The notes under the pieces are model-generated. The model saw only the letters and a program-made list of their open reading frames with translations, was not told where the DNA came from and searched no databases. Shown one piece after another: positions 1 through 8,874 of a stretch of DNA of 64,000 nucleotides (positions are counted from its first letter, which is position 1; each line of letters begins with the position of its first letter). The translations under genes and the position numbers were made by a program. The DNA is taken from NCBI RefSeq assembly GCF_008244685.1, contig NZ_VTFT01000001.1:289248-353247 (forward strand), read 5' to 3'. The DNA comes from Luteimonas viscosa. Lineage in GTDB: Bacteria > Pseudomonadota > Gammaproteobacteria > Xanthomonadales > Xanthomonadaceae.

Positions 1-437
1 GCAGCCACGCGCTGTGCGCGTGGGCGGGAGACGGCGTCGCCGCCTGGGGAGATCCCTCGCCTGCGGCCCGGGATGACGCAACGGCAGCCACGCGCTGTGC
101 GCGTGGGCGGGAGACGGCGTCGCCGCCTGGGGGATCCCTCGCCTGCGGCCCGGGATGACGCAACGGCAGCCACGCGCTGTGCGCGTGGGCGGGAGACGGC
201 GTCGCCGCCTGGGGAGATCCCTCGCCTGCGGCCCGGGATGACGCAACGGCAGCCACGCGCTGTGCGCGTGGGCGGGAGACGGCGTCGCCGCCTGGGGAGA
301 TCCCTCGCCTGCGGCTCGGGATGACGCAACGGCAGCCACGCGCTGTGCGCGTGGGCGGGAGACGGCGTCGCCGCCTGGGGAGATCCCTCGCCTGCGGCTC
401 GGGATGACGCAACGGCAGCCACGCGCTGTGCGCGTGG
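1..437. repeat. 83-bp tandem repeat array (five copies plus a partial sixth)
   Basis: Units begin at 1, 84, 166, 249, 332 and 415. Four full units are 83 bp and the second is 82 bp (one base lost near 131). Copies 4 and 5 share a C-to-T change that copies 1-3 lack, so the array has internal lineage structure. Each unit carries an 8-bp stem with a 3-nt loop (CCACGCGC-TGT-GCGCGTGG) and a GATCCCTCGCCTGCGG stretch. The period is not a multiple of three and no codon pattern is visible, so I do not regard it as coding. The array starts at or before the window edge, so the copy number is a minimum. Confidence 0.95.
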
Positions 438-449
438 GCCGTTGCGTCA
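405..449 (-). terminator. Long hairpin overlapping the efp stop codon
   Basis: Arms TGACGCAACGGC (405-416) and GCCGTTGCGTCA (438-449) are exact reverse complements. Nested inside is the 8-bp repeat hairpin (419-426 with 430-437), leaving only a 2-nt bulge. The last three bases of the right arm are the efp TGA read on the minus strand. No T tract follows in the efp direction, so it is either a factor-assisted terminator or a 3' end stabiliser. The same TGACGCAACGGC motif ends every repeat unit, but only here is the second arm present. Confidence 0.55.
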
Positions 450-1013
450 CTTCACGCGGCTGACGTAGTCGCCGGAGCGGGTATCGACCTTGATCACTTC
501 GTCCTGGCCGACGAACAGCGGCACGCGCACCACGGCGCCGGTTTCGAGCTTGGCCGGCTTGCCGCCGCCGCCCGAGGTATCGCCGCGCACGCCCGGATCG
601 GTCTCGGTGATCTTCAGTTCGACGAAATTGGGCGGGGTCACCATGATCGGGGTGCCGTTCCACAGCGTGACCACGCAGGTCTCCTCGCCCTTGAGCCACT
701 TCTCGGCGCCGCCCATGCCGGCTTCGTCGGCCTGCACCTGCTCGAAGCTCTCGGGATTCATGAAATGCCAGTACTCGCCGTCGCTGTACAGGTACTGCAT
801 GTCGGTGTCGACCACGTCGGCGGCTTCCACCGAATCGGTGGACTTCATGGTGATTTCCTGCACCCGGCCGGACTTGATCAGGCGGTAGCGCACGCGGGTG
901 AAGGCCTGGCCCTTGCCGGGCTTGACGTAGTCCGTCTCGGTGATGATCGCCGGTTCGTTGTTGACCAGGATCTTCTGGCCGTTCTTGACGTCGTTCATGC
1001 CCAAAGTGGCCAT
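447..1013 (-). CDS. efp: Elongation factor P
   Basis: 188 aa, the usual length for EF-P, the ribosome-binding factor that relieves stalling at polyproline stretches. The KOW-like N-terminal domain carries the tip sequence KPGKGQ with Lys34, the residue that EpmA and EpmB beta-lysylate in gammaproteobacteria. Two OB-fold domains follow, ending in GDYVSRVK. Start [10 protein letters not shown] is the family start. The gene is divergent from epmB, whose product makes the beta-lysine donor, which supports the beta-lysylated class over the rhamnosylated (Arg32) class. Its stop lies inside a large hairpin at the edge of the tandem array. Confidence 0.97.
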   Translation of the reverse strand: MATLGMNDVKNGQKILVNNEPAIITETDYVKPGKGQAFTRVRYRLIKSGRVQEITMKSTDSVEAADVVDTDMQYLYSDGEYWHFMNPESFEQVQADEAGMGGAEKWLKGEETCVVTLWNGTPIMVTPPNFVELKITETDPGVRGDTSGGGGKPAKLETGAVVRVPLFVGQDEVIKVDTRSGDYVSRVK

Positions 1014-1044
1014 GGGGTCTCCTGCTGGACCGCCCGCGGGCGGC

Positions 1045-1050
1045 TAGAAT
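1045..1050 (+). promoter_or_regulatory. Candidate -10 element of epmB
   Basis: TAGAAT lies 37 nt before the chosen epmB ATG and matches TATAAT at five of six positions. No good -35 is visible. A palindrome CGCCCGCGGGCG sits at 1031-1042 between the two divergent genes. The location implies that the in-frame ATG at 1049 is upstream of the transcript start. Confidence 0.35.
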
Positions 1051-1087
1051 GTGGGAATCGGAAGGTCCGGCGCGGCCGGGCGAAGAC

Positions 1088-2101
1088 ATGCAAACCACCA
1101 TGATACCTGCTGCCCCCGCCCGGCTGCAGCCGACCGGCTGGCAGCAGCACTGGCGCGAAGCCATCCGCGACCCGCGCGAACTGCTGTCACTGCTTGGCCT
1201 GCAGGCGCTGGCGGGCGTGTCGGAAGCCGCGGCCGCGCAGTTCCCGCTGCGCGTGCCACGCGGGTTCGCGGCCCGCATGCGCCACGGCGACCCGCACGAT
1301 CCCCTGCTCCGCCAGGTGCTGCCGCTGGACGCGGAACTGCGCCCGGCCCCCGGTTTTTCGCTGGACGCGGTGGGCGACGCCGCCGCCCGCGCCGGCCACG
1401 GCGTGCTCCACAAGTACGCCGGACGTGCGCTGCTGGTCGCCACCGGTAGTTGCGCGATCCATTGCCGCTACTGCTTCCGCCGCCACTTCCCCTATGCCGA
1501 GGAAACCGCCGCCGCCGCGGGCTGGCGCGCGGCCGTGGCCGCGATCCGCGCCGACCACTCGCTGCACGAGGTGATCCTGTCGGGCGGCGATCCGCTGTCG
1601 CTGGCCACGCCCAAGCTGGCCGAGCTGACCGACGCGCTGGCCGCCATTCCCCACGTCCGCCGCCTGCGCATCCACACCCGGCTGCCGGTGGTGCTGCCGG
1701 AACGGGTCGACGACGCCCTGCTCGCCTGGCTGTCGGCGCTGCCCTGGCCGGTCGTGGTGGTACTGCATGCCAACCACGCCAACGAGTTCGGCGCCGGAGT
1801 CGACGCGGCGACCGCGGCGCTGCGCGCCCGAGGCGCGACCCTGCTCAACCAGGCTGTCCTGCTGCGCGGGGTCAACGATTCGCTGGAAGCCCAGGCGGCG
1901 CTCCATGAACGCGGTTTCGCCGCTGGCGTGCTGCCCTACTACCTGCACCAGCTGGACCGGGTCGCCGGCGCCGCGCACTTCGAGGTTCCCGACGACGAGG
2001 CACGCGCCCTGCACGAGGCGATGCGCATGCGCCTGCCCGGCTACCTGCTGCCCCGGCTGGTGCGCGAGGTCGCCGGGGATGGGTCCAAGCGCCCACTGTG
2101 A
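1088..2101 (+). CDS. epmB: EF-P beta-lysylation protein EpmB (lysine 2,3-aminomutase family)
   Basis: 337 aa from the ATG at 1088. A radical SAM and PLP enzyme that converts L-alpha-lysine to (R)-beta-lysine, which EpmA then attaches to EF-P Lys34. The [4Fe-4S]/SAM motif CAIHCRYC gives C122, C126 and C129, close to the E. coli positions. It is followed by FRRHFPY and SGGDPL, typical of the KamA/EpmB family. An in-frame ATG at 1049 would add 13 residues, but it lies inside the candidate -10 region, so 1088 is preferred. It is divergent from efp with a 74-bp gap. The short length without a C-terminal extension fits EpmB better than clostridial lysine aminomutase. Confidence 0.93.
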   Translation: MQTTMIPAAPARLQPTGWQQHWREAIRDPRELLSLLGLQALAGVSEAAAAQFPLRVPRGFAARMRHGDPHDPLLRQVLPLDAELRPAPGFSLDAVGDAAARAGHGVLHKYAGRALLVATGSCAIHCRYCFRRHFPYAEETAAAAGWRAAVAAIRADHSLHEVILSGGDPLSLATPKLAELTDALAAIPHVRRLRIHTRLPVVLPERVDDALLAWLSALPWPVVVVLHANHANEFGAGVDAATAALRARGATLLNQAVLLRGVNDSLEAQAALHERGFAAGVLPYYLHQLDRVAGAAHFEVPDDEARALHEAMRMRLPGYLLPRLVREVAGDGSKRPL

Positions 2102-2165
2102 ACCCGCCGCGATGGACGCGACCCGCGGCGCCATGGCATAACCCCGCCTTCCACCGGAGGACCGC

Positions 2166-4256
2166 ATGCCGAAGAAGCCCGACAACGCCCTGCGCCTGCT
2201 GATCGTCGACGAGCGCGTCGAGGATGCGGAGGCTCTGGTCAGCGGCCTGCGCAATGCCGGGATCGCGGTGCGCCCGGTGCGCGCCGCCACTCCGGATGAA
2301 CTCGCCGCGGCGCTGACGGGCCCCGCCGACCTCGTGCTGGCGGCGCTGGCGGCGCAGTCGCTGACGTTCGACGACACCATGAACCTGGTCACCGGCACCG
2401 GCAAGGACCTGCCGGTGATCGCGATCGCGGAACGACTCGACGAGACCCAGTACGACGAGGTCCTGAGCGCCGGCGCGCGCGCGGTCGCGCTCCGCCACCG
2501 GCCGCAGCAGGTCCTGTCGCAGGTCCGCAACGAGTGGGACGACCTCGAGGCGCGCCGCGCCCAGCGCCGCCTGGAGGCGCGCCTGCGCGAGACCGAACGC
2601 CGCTGCGACTCGCTGATCGAATCCTCGCGCGACCCCATCGCCTACGTGCACGAAGGCATGCACATCCGCGCCAACAGCGCGTACCTGGAGATGTTCGGCT
2701 ACGACAGCTTCGAGGACATCGAGGGCATGTCGCTGCTGGACATGGTCGGATCGCAGCACGTGGAGGACTTCAAGCAGTTGCTCAAGTCGCTGGCTCGCGG
2801 CGAGCCACCGCCGCCGCGCTACGAACTCGAGGCCCGCGACCTCGAGGGCAACGCGTTCCCGGCCTCGATGGAGTTCACCCAGGCCCAGTACGAGGGCGAA
2901 CCCTGCCTGCAGGTCGTGCTGCGTCGCCAGGAGTTCGACCCGGAACTGGCCCAGGAACTGGAAGAACTGCGCCAGCGCGACCAGGTGACCGGGCTGCTCA
3001 ACCGCCCGACGTTCCTGCGGTCGCTGGAAGATGCGGTCGACGATGCCGGCCAGAACCATGGCCAGCACGGCCTGCTGCTGATCGAGCCCGACCACTACCA
3101 CCGGCTGCTGCAGGACATCGGCCTGGACTCGGCGGATGCACTGCTGGCGGCGATCGGCGAGCGGCTGCAGGCGCTGCTGGGCGACGGCGACCTGGGCGGA
3201 CGCGCGATCGGCGCGCGATTCTCCGAGCACACCCTGGCGGTGCTGCTGCGCGGCGGCGATTACGCGGGCACCTCGGCGCTGGCCGAGAAGGTCCTCGCCG
3301 CGTTCTCGGCGGACGTGTTCTCGATCGGCACGCGCTCGAGCGTGATCACCGCCAGCATCGGCGGCGTGCAGATCGGCGAGAAGATCGCCAGCGTGTCGCA
3401 GGTGCTGGCCAAGGCGACCCTGGGCGTGGAATCGTCCAGCGGGGTGGGCGGCAACCGCTACGAAATCTTCGATCCGGCCGCTATGGACCGGGCCGAGGAA
3501 GAGCACGTGCGCGCCTGGGTCGCACGCCTGCGCGATGCCCTCGACAACCAGCGGTTCGTGCTGCACTACCAGCCGATCATCAACCTGCAGGGGGATACCG
3601 GTGCGACCTACGAGACGCTGATGCGGCTGGACCCGGGCGACGGCCAGCTGGTCTCGCCCACCAACTTCATGCAGATCGCCGAGGAACACGGCCTGCTCGG
3701 CGAGATCGACCGTGCGGTGATCGGCCAGGCCATCTCGGTGCTCGGCCAGCGGATCGCTTCGAACCGCCCGACCACGCTGCTGGTCAAGGTGACCCAGGCC
3801 GCGCTCGACGACACCGGCCTGGCCGCGTTCATCGGCGACCAGCTGCAGGCGCACGGGGTGCCGGGCGAGTACCTGGTCCTGCAGCTGCCCGAGGCCAAGG
3901 TGTTCACCCACCTCAAGGCGACCCAGTCCTTCGCAGATGCGATCGGCCGCTTCGACTGCCGGCTCGCGCTGGAACAGTTCGGCGTCGGCCTGGATTCGTT
4001 CCAGCTGCTGGCCCACCTGAAGCCGAACATCCTCAAGATCGACCGCAGCTTCATCGAGGACCTGCCGCGCAACGAGGACAACCAGGCCCGGGTCCGCGAC
4101 ATCGCCAAGCGCGCGCGGGAACTGGGCATCCGCACCATCGCCGAGTACGTGCAGGACGCGGCCAGCATGTCGATCCTGTTCTCGTCGGGCGTGGACTACG
4201 TCGAGGGCCACTTCCTGGCCACCGCGAGTCCGGTGATGAACTACGACTTCGAATGA
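2166..4256 (+). CDS. fimX: FimX-like c-di-GMP effector (REC-like, PAS, degenerate GGDEF and EAL)
   Basis: 696 aa, with domains in the order REC-like (about 1-125), PAS (about 140-265), GGDEF (about 270-430) and EAL (about 440-690). This is the layout and length of xanthomonad/pseudomonad FimX, which binds c-di-GMP and controls type IV pilus assembly with PilZ and PilB. All output sites are altered. The GGDEF position reads ARFSEHTLA, the EAL motif reads ETL, and the usual DDFG is EQFG. The REC-like domain shows no clear phosphoacceptor. The protein is therefore expected to bind rather than make or degrade c-di-GMP. The start ATG follows an AGGACC ribosome site. The FimX name rests on architecture; another degenerate GGDEF-EAL receptor is possible. 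Confidence 0.78.
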   Translation: MPKKPDNALRLLIVDERVEDAEALVSGLRNAGIAVRPVRAATPDELAAALTGPADLVLAALAAQSLTFDDTMNLVTGTGKDLPVIAIAERLDETQYDEVLSAGARAVALRHRPQQVLSQVRNEWDDLEARRAQRRLEARLRETERRCDSLIESSRDPIAYVHEGMHIRANSAYLEMFGYDSFEDIEGMSLLDMVGSQHVEDFKQLLKSLARGEPPPPRYELEARDLEGNAFPASMEFTQAQYEGEPCLQVVLRRQEFDPELAQELEELRQRDQVTGLLNRPTFLRSLEDAVDDAGQNHGQHGLLLIEPDHYHRLLQDIGLDSADALLAAIGERLQALLGDGDLGGRAIGARFSEHTLAVLLRGGDYAGTSALAEKVLAAFSADVFSIGTRSSVITASIGGVQIGEKIASVSQVLAKATLGVESSSGVGGNRYEIFDPAAMDRAEEEHVRAWVARLRDALDNQRFVLHYQPIINLQGDTGATYETLMRLDPGDGQLVSPTNFMQIAEEHGLLGEIDRAVIGQAISVLGQRIASNRPTTLLVKVTQAALDDTGLAAFIGDQLQAHGVPGEYLVLQLPEAKVFTHLKATQSFADAIGRFDCRLALEQFGVGLDSFQLLAHLKPNILKIDRSFIEDLPRNEDNQARVRDIAKRARELGIRTIAEYVQDAASMSILFSSGVDYVEGHFLATASPVMNYDFE

Positions 4257-4400
4257 TGGGTGATTGGTGACTGGTAATTCGTGATTGGTGATTGGTGATT
4301 CGAGAAAGCGAAAGGCGCGGAAGTCCGCGCCTTTCTACGTTTTCATCGATGAGGATTCACCTGGGTCCGGAGAGCCCAATCACCAAACACCAATCACGGC
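4257..4400. repeat. GTGATTGG-type repeats flanking a terminator
   Basis: Short direct repeats of GTGATTGGTGATTGG type lie at about 4258-4302. An inverted counterpart (CCAATCACCAAACACCAATC) lies at about 4377-4396. The fimX/htpX terminator hairpin sits between them. The outer repeats could pair over some 80 bases. The composition is AT-richer than both neighbours. Confidence 0.7.
4310..4335. terminator. Bidirectional intrinsic terminator between fimX and htpX
   Basis: A perfect 12-bp inverted repeat, GAAAGGCGCGGA and TCCGCGCCTTTC, with a 2-nt centre. It lies between two convergent genes. The A-rich 5' side and the TTTC/GTTTTC 3' side would serve both directions. Confidence 0.75.
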
Positions 4401-4402
4401 TT

Positions 4403-5290
4403 CTAGACCGCCACGCCCTCGCGCAGGGTCTCCGGCGGTGCGGCGCGCAGGGCGGCGATGCGCTCCTCCAGCGGCGGGTGGCTCATCAGCAGGCGCTTGA
4501 GGCCGTGGCCGATGCCGCCGCTGATGCCGAACGCGGCGATCTGCTTGGGCAGCGTGTTCTGGCCGTGGTTCTGCGCCAGCCGCTCCAGCGCGGCGATCAT
4601 CTTGTGCCTGCCGGCCAGGGCCGCGCCACCGGCGTCGGCACGGAACTCTCGGTGGCGCGAGAACCACATCGCGATCATGCTCGCGAACAGGCCGAAGATC
4701 ATGTCCAGCGCGAACACCACGGCGAAATACGCCATCCCGCCCATGTCGCGGCCCATGTACTGGCTCAGCGCACGGGCCACCACCCGCGCGAGCACGATCA
4801 CGAAGGTGTTGAGCACGCCCTGCAACAGCGCCATCGTCACCATGTCGCCGTTGGCGACGTGCGCGACCTCGTGGCCGAGCACCGCCTCGGCCTCGTCGCG
4901 GTCCATCGAGCGCAGCAGGCCGGTGGAGACCGCGACCAGTGCGTTGTTGCGGTTGGCGCCGGTGGCGAAGGCGTTGATCTCTGGCGCGTCGTAGACCGCC
5001 ACCTCGGGCATGCCGATGCCCGCGGCCTGCGCCTGGCGGCGCACGGTCTCGACCAGCCAGCGCTCGGTCTCGTTGCGCGGCTGCTCGATCACCTGCGCGC
5101 CGCTGAAGCGCTTGGCGGTCCATTTCGACAGGAACAGGGAGAGCAGCGAGCCGCCAAAACCGAACAGCGCGGCGAACACCAGCAGCCCGGCGAAGGTCGA
5201 CGGATTCACGCCCAGGATCGACATGACGACACTGACCAGGGCCAGCACCGCGAGATTGGTGAGGAGGAACAGCGTGATGCGCTTGAACAT
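4403..5290 (-). CDS. htpX: Membrane zinc metalloprotease HtpX
   Basis: 295 aa; an M48B protease that degrades misfolded inner-membrane proteins alongside FtsH. Start [18 protein letters not shown] opens two N-terminal membrane spans. The zinc site HEVAH is followed by two more hydrophobic segments, and EFRAD supplies the third ligand. The length fits HtpX (about 287-295 aa). The reading frame is open far upstream (to 5980), but only the part from 5290 is HtpX-like; the rest is out-of-frame reading of gluQ. Its 3' end converges on fimX across a strong terminator. Confidence 0.95.
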   Translation of the reverse strand: MFKRITLFLLTNLAVLALVSVVMSILGVNPSTFAGLLVFAALFGFGGSLLSLFLSKWTAKRFSGAQVIEQPRNETERWLVETVRRQAQAAGIGMPEVAVYDAPEINAFATGANRNNALVAVSTGLLRSMDRDEAEAVLGHEVAHVANGDMVTMALLQGVLNTFVIVLARVVARALSQYMGRDMGGMAYFAVVFALDMIFGLFASMIAMWFSRHREFRADAGGAALAGRHKMIAALERLAQNHGQNTLPKQIAAFGISGGIGHGLKRLLMSHPPLEERIAALRAAPPETLREGVAV

Positions 5291-5433
5291 GTGCGGATTC
5301 TCGGGGAGGAAGGCGGGCCGCGGGGGCGCCCGCCGTGGGTAACGGTTAGGGGTGCCGGGGATGAAATTCAAGTCGCGCGCGGCGATCATCAGCGCGGGCG
5401 GCGTCCGCCCGCCGAACCGTTCAGCCGCCGTCC

Positions 5434-6345
5434 ATGCCCACGCCTTCCCTCCATCTCGGCCGCTTCGCGCCCTCGCCCACCGGACCGCTGCACCCCGGAT
5501 CGCTGGTCGCCGCGCTCGGCAGCTGGCTGATGGCGCGGCGCGCAGGTGGCCGGTGGCTGGTGCGGGTCGAGGACCTCGACCCGCCGCGCGAGCAACCCGG
5601 TGCGGCACTGGCGCAGTTGCGAACGCTGGCTGCCTTCGGCCTCCACGGCGACGGCCCGGTGCTGTGGCAGGGAGCACGGGGCGCCGCGTATGCCGAAGCG
5701 CTGGAGCGGCTCCTGGACGGCGGCGACGCGTTCGTCTGCCACTGCAGTCGCGCCGCGCTGGCGGAGACCGCTGGCATCCACCGGCAGTGCGTGCCGGGCG
5801 CACGGCGCCCCGATCCCGCCATCCGCCTGCGTGTCCCTGCCGGCAGCAGCATCGGGTTCGAGGACGCAATCCACGGCCATGTCCACCAGGACGTGGCCAG
5901 CACGGTCGGCGATTTCGTCCTGCGCCGCACCGACGGCCTGTGGGCCTACCAGTTGGCGGTGGTGGTCGACGATGCTGCACAGGGCATCACCGACGTGGTC
6001 CGCGGCGCCGACCTGCTCGATTCGACGCCGCGCCAGATCCTGCTGCAGCAACGCCTCGGGCTGCCCACGCCACGCTACGCGCACCTGCCGCTGGTGCTCG
6101 ACGACGCCGGCCGCAAGCTGTCGAAGTCGCAGGCCGCCTTCCCCGTGGACGATCGCGCGCCGATGCCGGCGCTGCACCTTGCCTGGCAGGTACTCGGCCA
6201 GGACCCGGGCGCGGTCGATACCGCCCGATCGCCTGACGGCTTCCTCGCGGCCGCGCTCGCCGCCTTCGATCCGGCGCGGATTCCGCGCGCGCCCACCGGC
6301 CTCCACGCCGCGATGCACAACACGACTGTCGCCCACGGCGACTAG
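5434..6345 (+). CDS. gluQ: Glutamyl-Q tRNA(Asp) synthetase
   Basis: 303 aa. A truncated GluRS paralogue that activates glutamate without tRNA and attaches it to queuosine in the tRNA-Asp anticodon loop. The HIGH-type motif is [14 protein letters not shown] near residue 20, the KMSKS-type motif is KLSKS near residue 230, and the zinc-site CHCSR is present. The protein stops where GluRS continues into its anticodon-binding domain, which separates GluQ from gltX. The ATG at 5434 is the only one just before the motif. A 143-bp gap separates it from divergent htpX. Confidence 0.95.
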   Translation: MPTPSLHLGRFAPSPTGPLHPGSLVAALGSWLMARRAGGRWLVRVEDLDPPREQPGAALAQLRTLAAFGLHGDGPVLWQGARGAAYAEALERLLDGGDAFVCHCSRAALAETAGIHRQCVPGARRPDPAIRLRVPAGSSIGFEDAIHGHVHQDVASTVGDFVLRRTDGLWAYQLAVVVDDAAQGITDVVRGADLLDSTPRQILLQQRLGLPTPRYAHLPLVLDDAGRKLSKSQAAFPVDDRAPMPALHLAWQVLGQDPGAVDTARSPDGFLAAALAAFDPARIPRAPTGLHAAMHNTTVAHGD

Positions 6346-6392
6346 ACTGTCCGTGGTGCCGCGGCGGCGGCGAAACGAAAAGGAAGCGGGAC

Positions 6393-7133
<741 letters not shown>

Positions 7134-7164
7134 TCGCGCCCCTGCCGACCGCGGCGACAGCGAG

Positions 7165-7188
7165 AAGGCCGGTCATGCCGGCCTTTTT
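7165..7188 (+). terminator. Intrinsic terminator after phbB copy 1
   Basis: AAGGCCGG and CCGGCCTT form an 8-bp stem around a 5-nt loop, followed by TTTTT. It starts 31 bp past the phbB stop. Confidence 0.85.
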
Positions 7189-7284
7189 GTTGCGCATCCT
7201 GGTCCCGGACGCGTCCGTATGTTGCGCAGCACGCCTGCCCGCCCGACCGCACGACTAGACGCGGGCCGGGAGGCCTGAACGCGT

Positions 7285-7298
7285 CGGCTTGCAAGCCG
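7285..7298. promoter_or_regulatory. Palindrome upstream of phaR, possible operator
   Basis: CGGCTTGCAAGCCG is a perfect 14-bp palindrome centred about 57 bp before the phaR ATG. It is followed by three CTGCGC/TGCTGCG repeats (about 7299-7325). PhaR repressors are known to autoregulate through TGC-rich sites, so the position suits an operator, but this is inference from symmetry and location only. Confidence 0.35.
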
Positions 7299-7348
7299 TG
7301 CTGCGCTGCGCCATGCTGCGCGGCACCATCCTTCGGGCATCCGTTCCA

Positions 7349-7840
7349 ATGGCTTCGACCCGGATCATCAAGAAGTACCCCAACCGCCGCCTGTACGACA
7401 CCGAGATCTCGAGCTACATCACGATCGAGGACGTGCGCCAGCTGATCGTCGACGGCGAGGAGTTCGAGGTCCGCGACGCCAAGTCCGGCGACGACCTCAC
7501 CCGTTCGGTCCTGCTGCAGATCATCGCCGAGCACGAGTCCGACGGCGAGCCGGTGCTGTCCACCCAGCTGCTGAGCCAGATCATCCGCTTCTACGGAGAT
7601 TCGCTGCAGGGGTTCATGGGCAGCTACCTGGAACGTTCGATGCAGGCGTTCCTGGACCAGCAGCAGCAGTTCCGGCAGCAGATGGGCGGCATGCTCGGAC
7701 AGACGCCGTGGGCGATGATGAACCAGCTGACCGAACGCAACATGGAACTCTGGAAGGAGTTCCAGAAGAACCTGACCGGCAGCGTCGGCCAGAAGCCGGA
7801 TCCGGAGCGTCGCCCGCCGGACCCCAAGCGCGGCCGCTGA
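7349..7840 (+). CDS. phaR: Polyhydroxyalkanoate synthesis repressor PhaR
   Basis: 163 aa from the ATG at 7349. A DNA- and PHB-binding regulator that represses phasin and its own gene until polymer appears. The N-terminal PHB/PHA accumulation DNA-binding domain opens with IIKKYPNRRLYDTEISSYI (about 4-22), nearly invariant in PhaR. A C-terminal part rich in Gln and Met follows and ends in the basic PDPKRGR. The frame is open back to 7289, but the added residues are not family-like. It lies between two phbB copies; phaC and phaA are not in the window. Confidence 0.92.
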   Translation: MASTRIIKKYPNRRLYDTEISSYITIEDVRQLIVDGEEFEVRDAKSGDDLTRSVLLQIIAEHESDGEPVLSTQLLSQIIRFYGDSLQGFMGSYLERSMQAFLDQQQQFRQQMGGMLGQTPWAMMNQLTERNMELWKEFQKNLTGSVGQKPDPERRPPDPKRGR

Positions 7841-7905
7841 CCGTCCGCGCCGCGGGGGCGTCCGATGGCCGCCCGATCCTTCTTCCCTTCCCCCCCATTC
7901 ATCCC

Positions 7906-8646
7906 ATGAACAAGCGCGTAGCCGTCGTCACCGGCGGCATCGGTGGACTCGGCACGGCCATCTGCATCGCCCTGGCGCGCGCCGGTCGCCGCGTCGTCGC
8001 CGCCGACCTGGGCGGCCATCCCGAGCGGGTGGCGCGCTTCGCCCATGAGGTCGAGGGCCACGACATCCACTTCGCGGCGCTGGACGTGTCCGACTTCGAG
8101 GCCTGCGAAGTCTTCGTGCGCGATACGGAGGCGGCGCACGGCCCGCTGGGCATCCTGGTCAATGCCGCCGGCATCACCCGCGACACCACGCTGCGCAAGA
8201 TGGAGCGCGCGCAGTGGGACGCGGTGCTGTCGGTCAACCTCGACAGCGTGTTCAACCTGTGCCGGCACGCGATCGGGGGCATGGCCGAACGCGGCTTCGG
8301 CCGCATCGTCAACATCAGTTCGGTCAACGGCCAGACCGGCCAGTTCGGCCAGACCAACTATTCCGCCGCCAAGGCCGGCATGCACGGCTTCACCATGGCG
8401 CTGGCCCGCGAGGTGGCGCGCAAGGGCGTGACCGTCAATTCAATCTCCCCCGGATACTGCGAGACCGCGCTGGTGGCGGCGATTCCCGACGAGATCCGCC
8501 AGGACATCGTGGACAAGGTCCCGGTCGGCCGCCTCGGCCATCCGGACGAGATCGCGCGCACCGTCGAGTTCCTGAGCGACGACGCGGCCGGCTACATCAC
8601 CGGCGCCAACATCCCGGTCAACGGCGGCCTGTACATGGCGTTCTGA
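7906..8646 (+). CDS. phbB: Acetoacetyl-CoA reductase (SDR family), copy 2
   Basis: 246 aa, same length and layout as the copy at 6393 but clearly diverged. The motifs are TGGIGGLG, NAAGITRD, ISSVNGQTGQFGQ, NYSAAKAG and the C-terminal NGGLYMAF. It retains the Ser, Tyr and Lys catalytic residues and the GQTGQFGQ loop. It lies 65 bp after phaR and is probably co-transcribed with it. The two copies are paralogues rather than a recent duplication, since many substitutions fall in conserved blocks. Which copy is the main PHB enzyme cannot be told from sequence alone. Confidence 0.88.
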   Translation: MNKRVAVVTGGIGGLGTAICIALARAGRRVVAADLGGHPERVARFAHEVEGHDIHFAALDVSDFEACEVFVRDTEAAHGPLGILVNAAGITRDTTLRKMERAQWDAVLSVNLDSVFNLCRHAIGGMAERGFGRIVNISSVNGQTGQFGQTNYSAAKAGMHGFTMALAREVARKGVTVNSISPGYCETALVAAIPDEIRQDIVDKVPVGRLGHPDEIARTVEFLSDDAAGYITGANIPVNGGLYMAF

Positions 8647-8874
8647 GGCCGCCGGCGCGTCGGCGCGCCGGGTCCGACTGCCGCGCCGTTTGCCCGTCGA
8701 TTACGGTCCAGGTCGCGAACACGCGCCAGGCACCTGCCCCGGGGTTGCGCGAGCGGGTATCGGGCCGATGCGCTGCAAGCCAGCGTGCGTCCGGCAACAC
8801 CGACGTGCCGTGCGCCACCAGCGGGCGTACCGATCAATACAGGCAATGCCAGCGAGAGGGGCGGACGTGGCGCG

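Noticed and set aside
73-324. Open frame of 83 codons within the tandem array
   Set aside because: The period is not a multiple of three and the peptide is Arg-rich shadow sequence without a ribosome site.
1-437. CRISPR array
   Set aside because: The 83-bp units abut with no unique spacers between them, so this is a plain tandem repeat.
1872-4211. 779-codon minus-strand frame opposite fimX
   Set aside because: A high-GC mirror frame with no family motifs; the plus-strand protein is unambiguous.
5394-5412. GCGGGCGG-CGT-CCGCCCGC stem as a terminator or attenuator for gluQ
   Set aside because: No T run, no leader frame, and such stems are expected by chance at this GC content.
8647-8874. Small gene between phbB copy 2 and the M48 peptidase
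   Set aside because: Short frames here lack ribosome sites and continue as shadows of the M48 gene.
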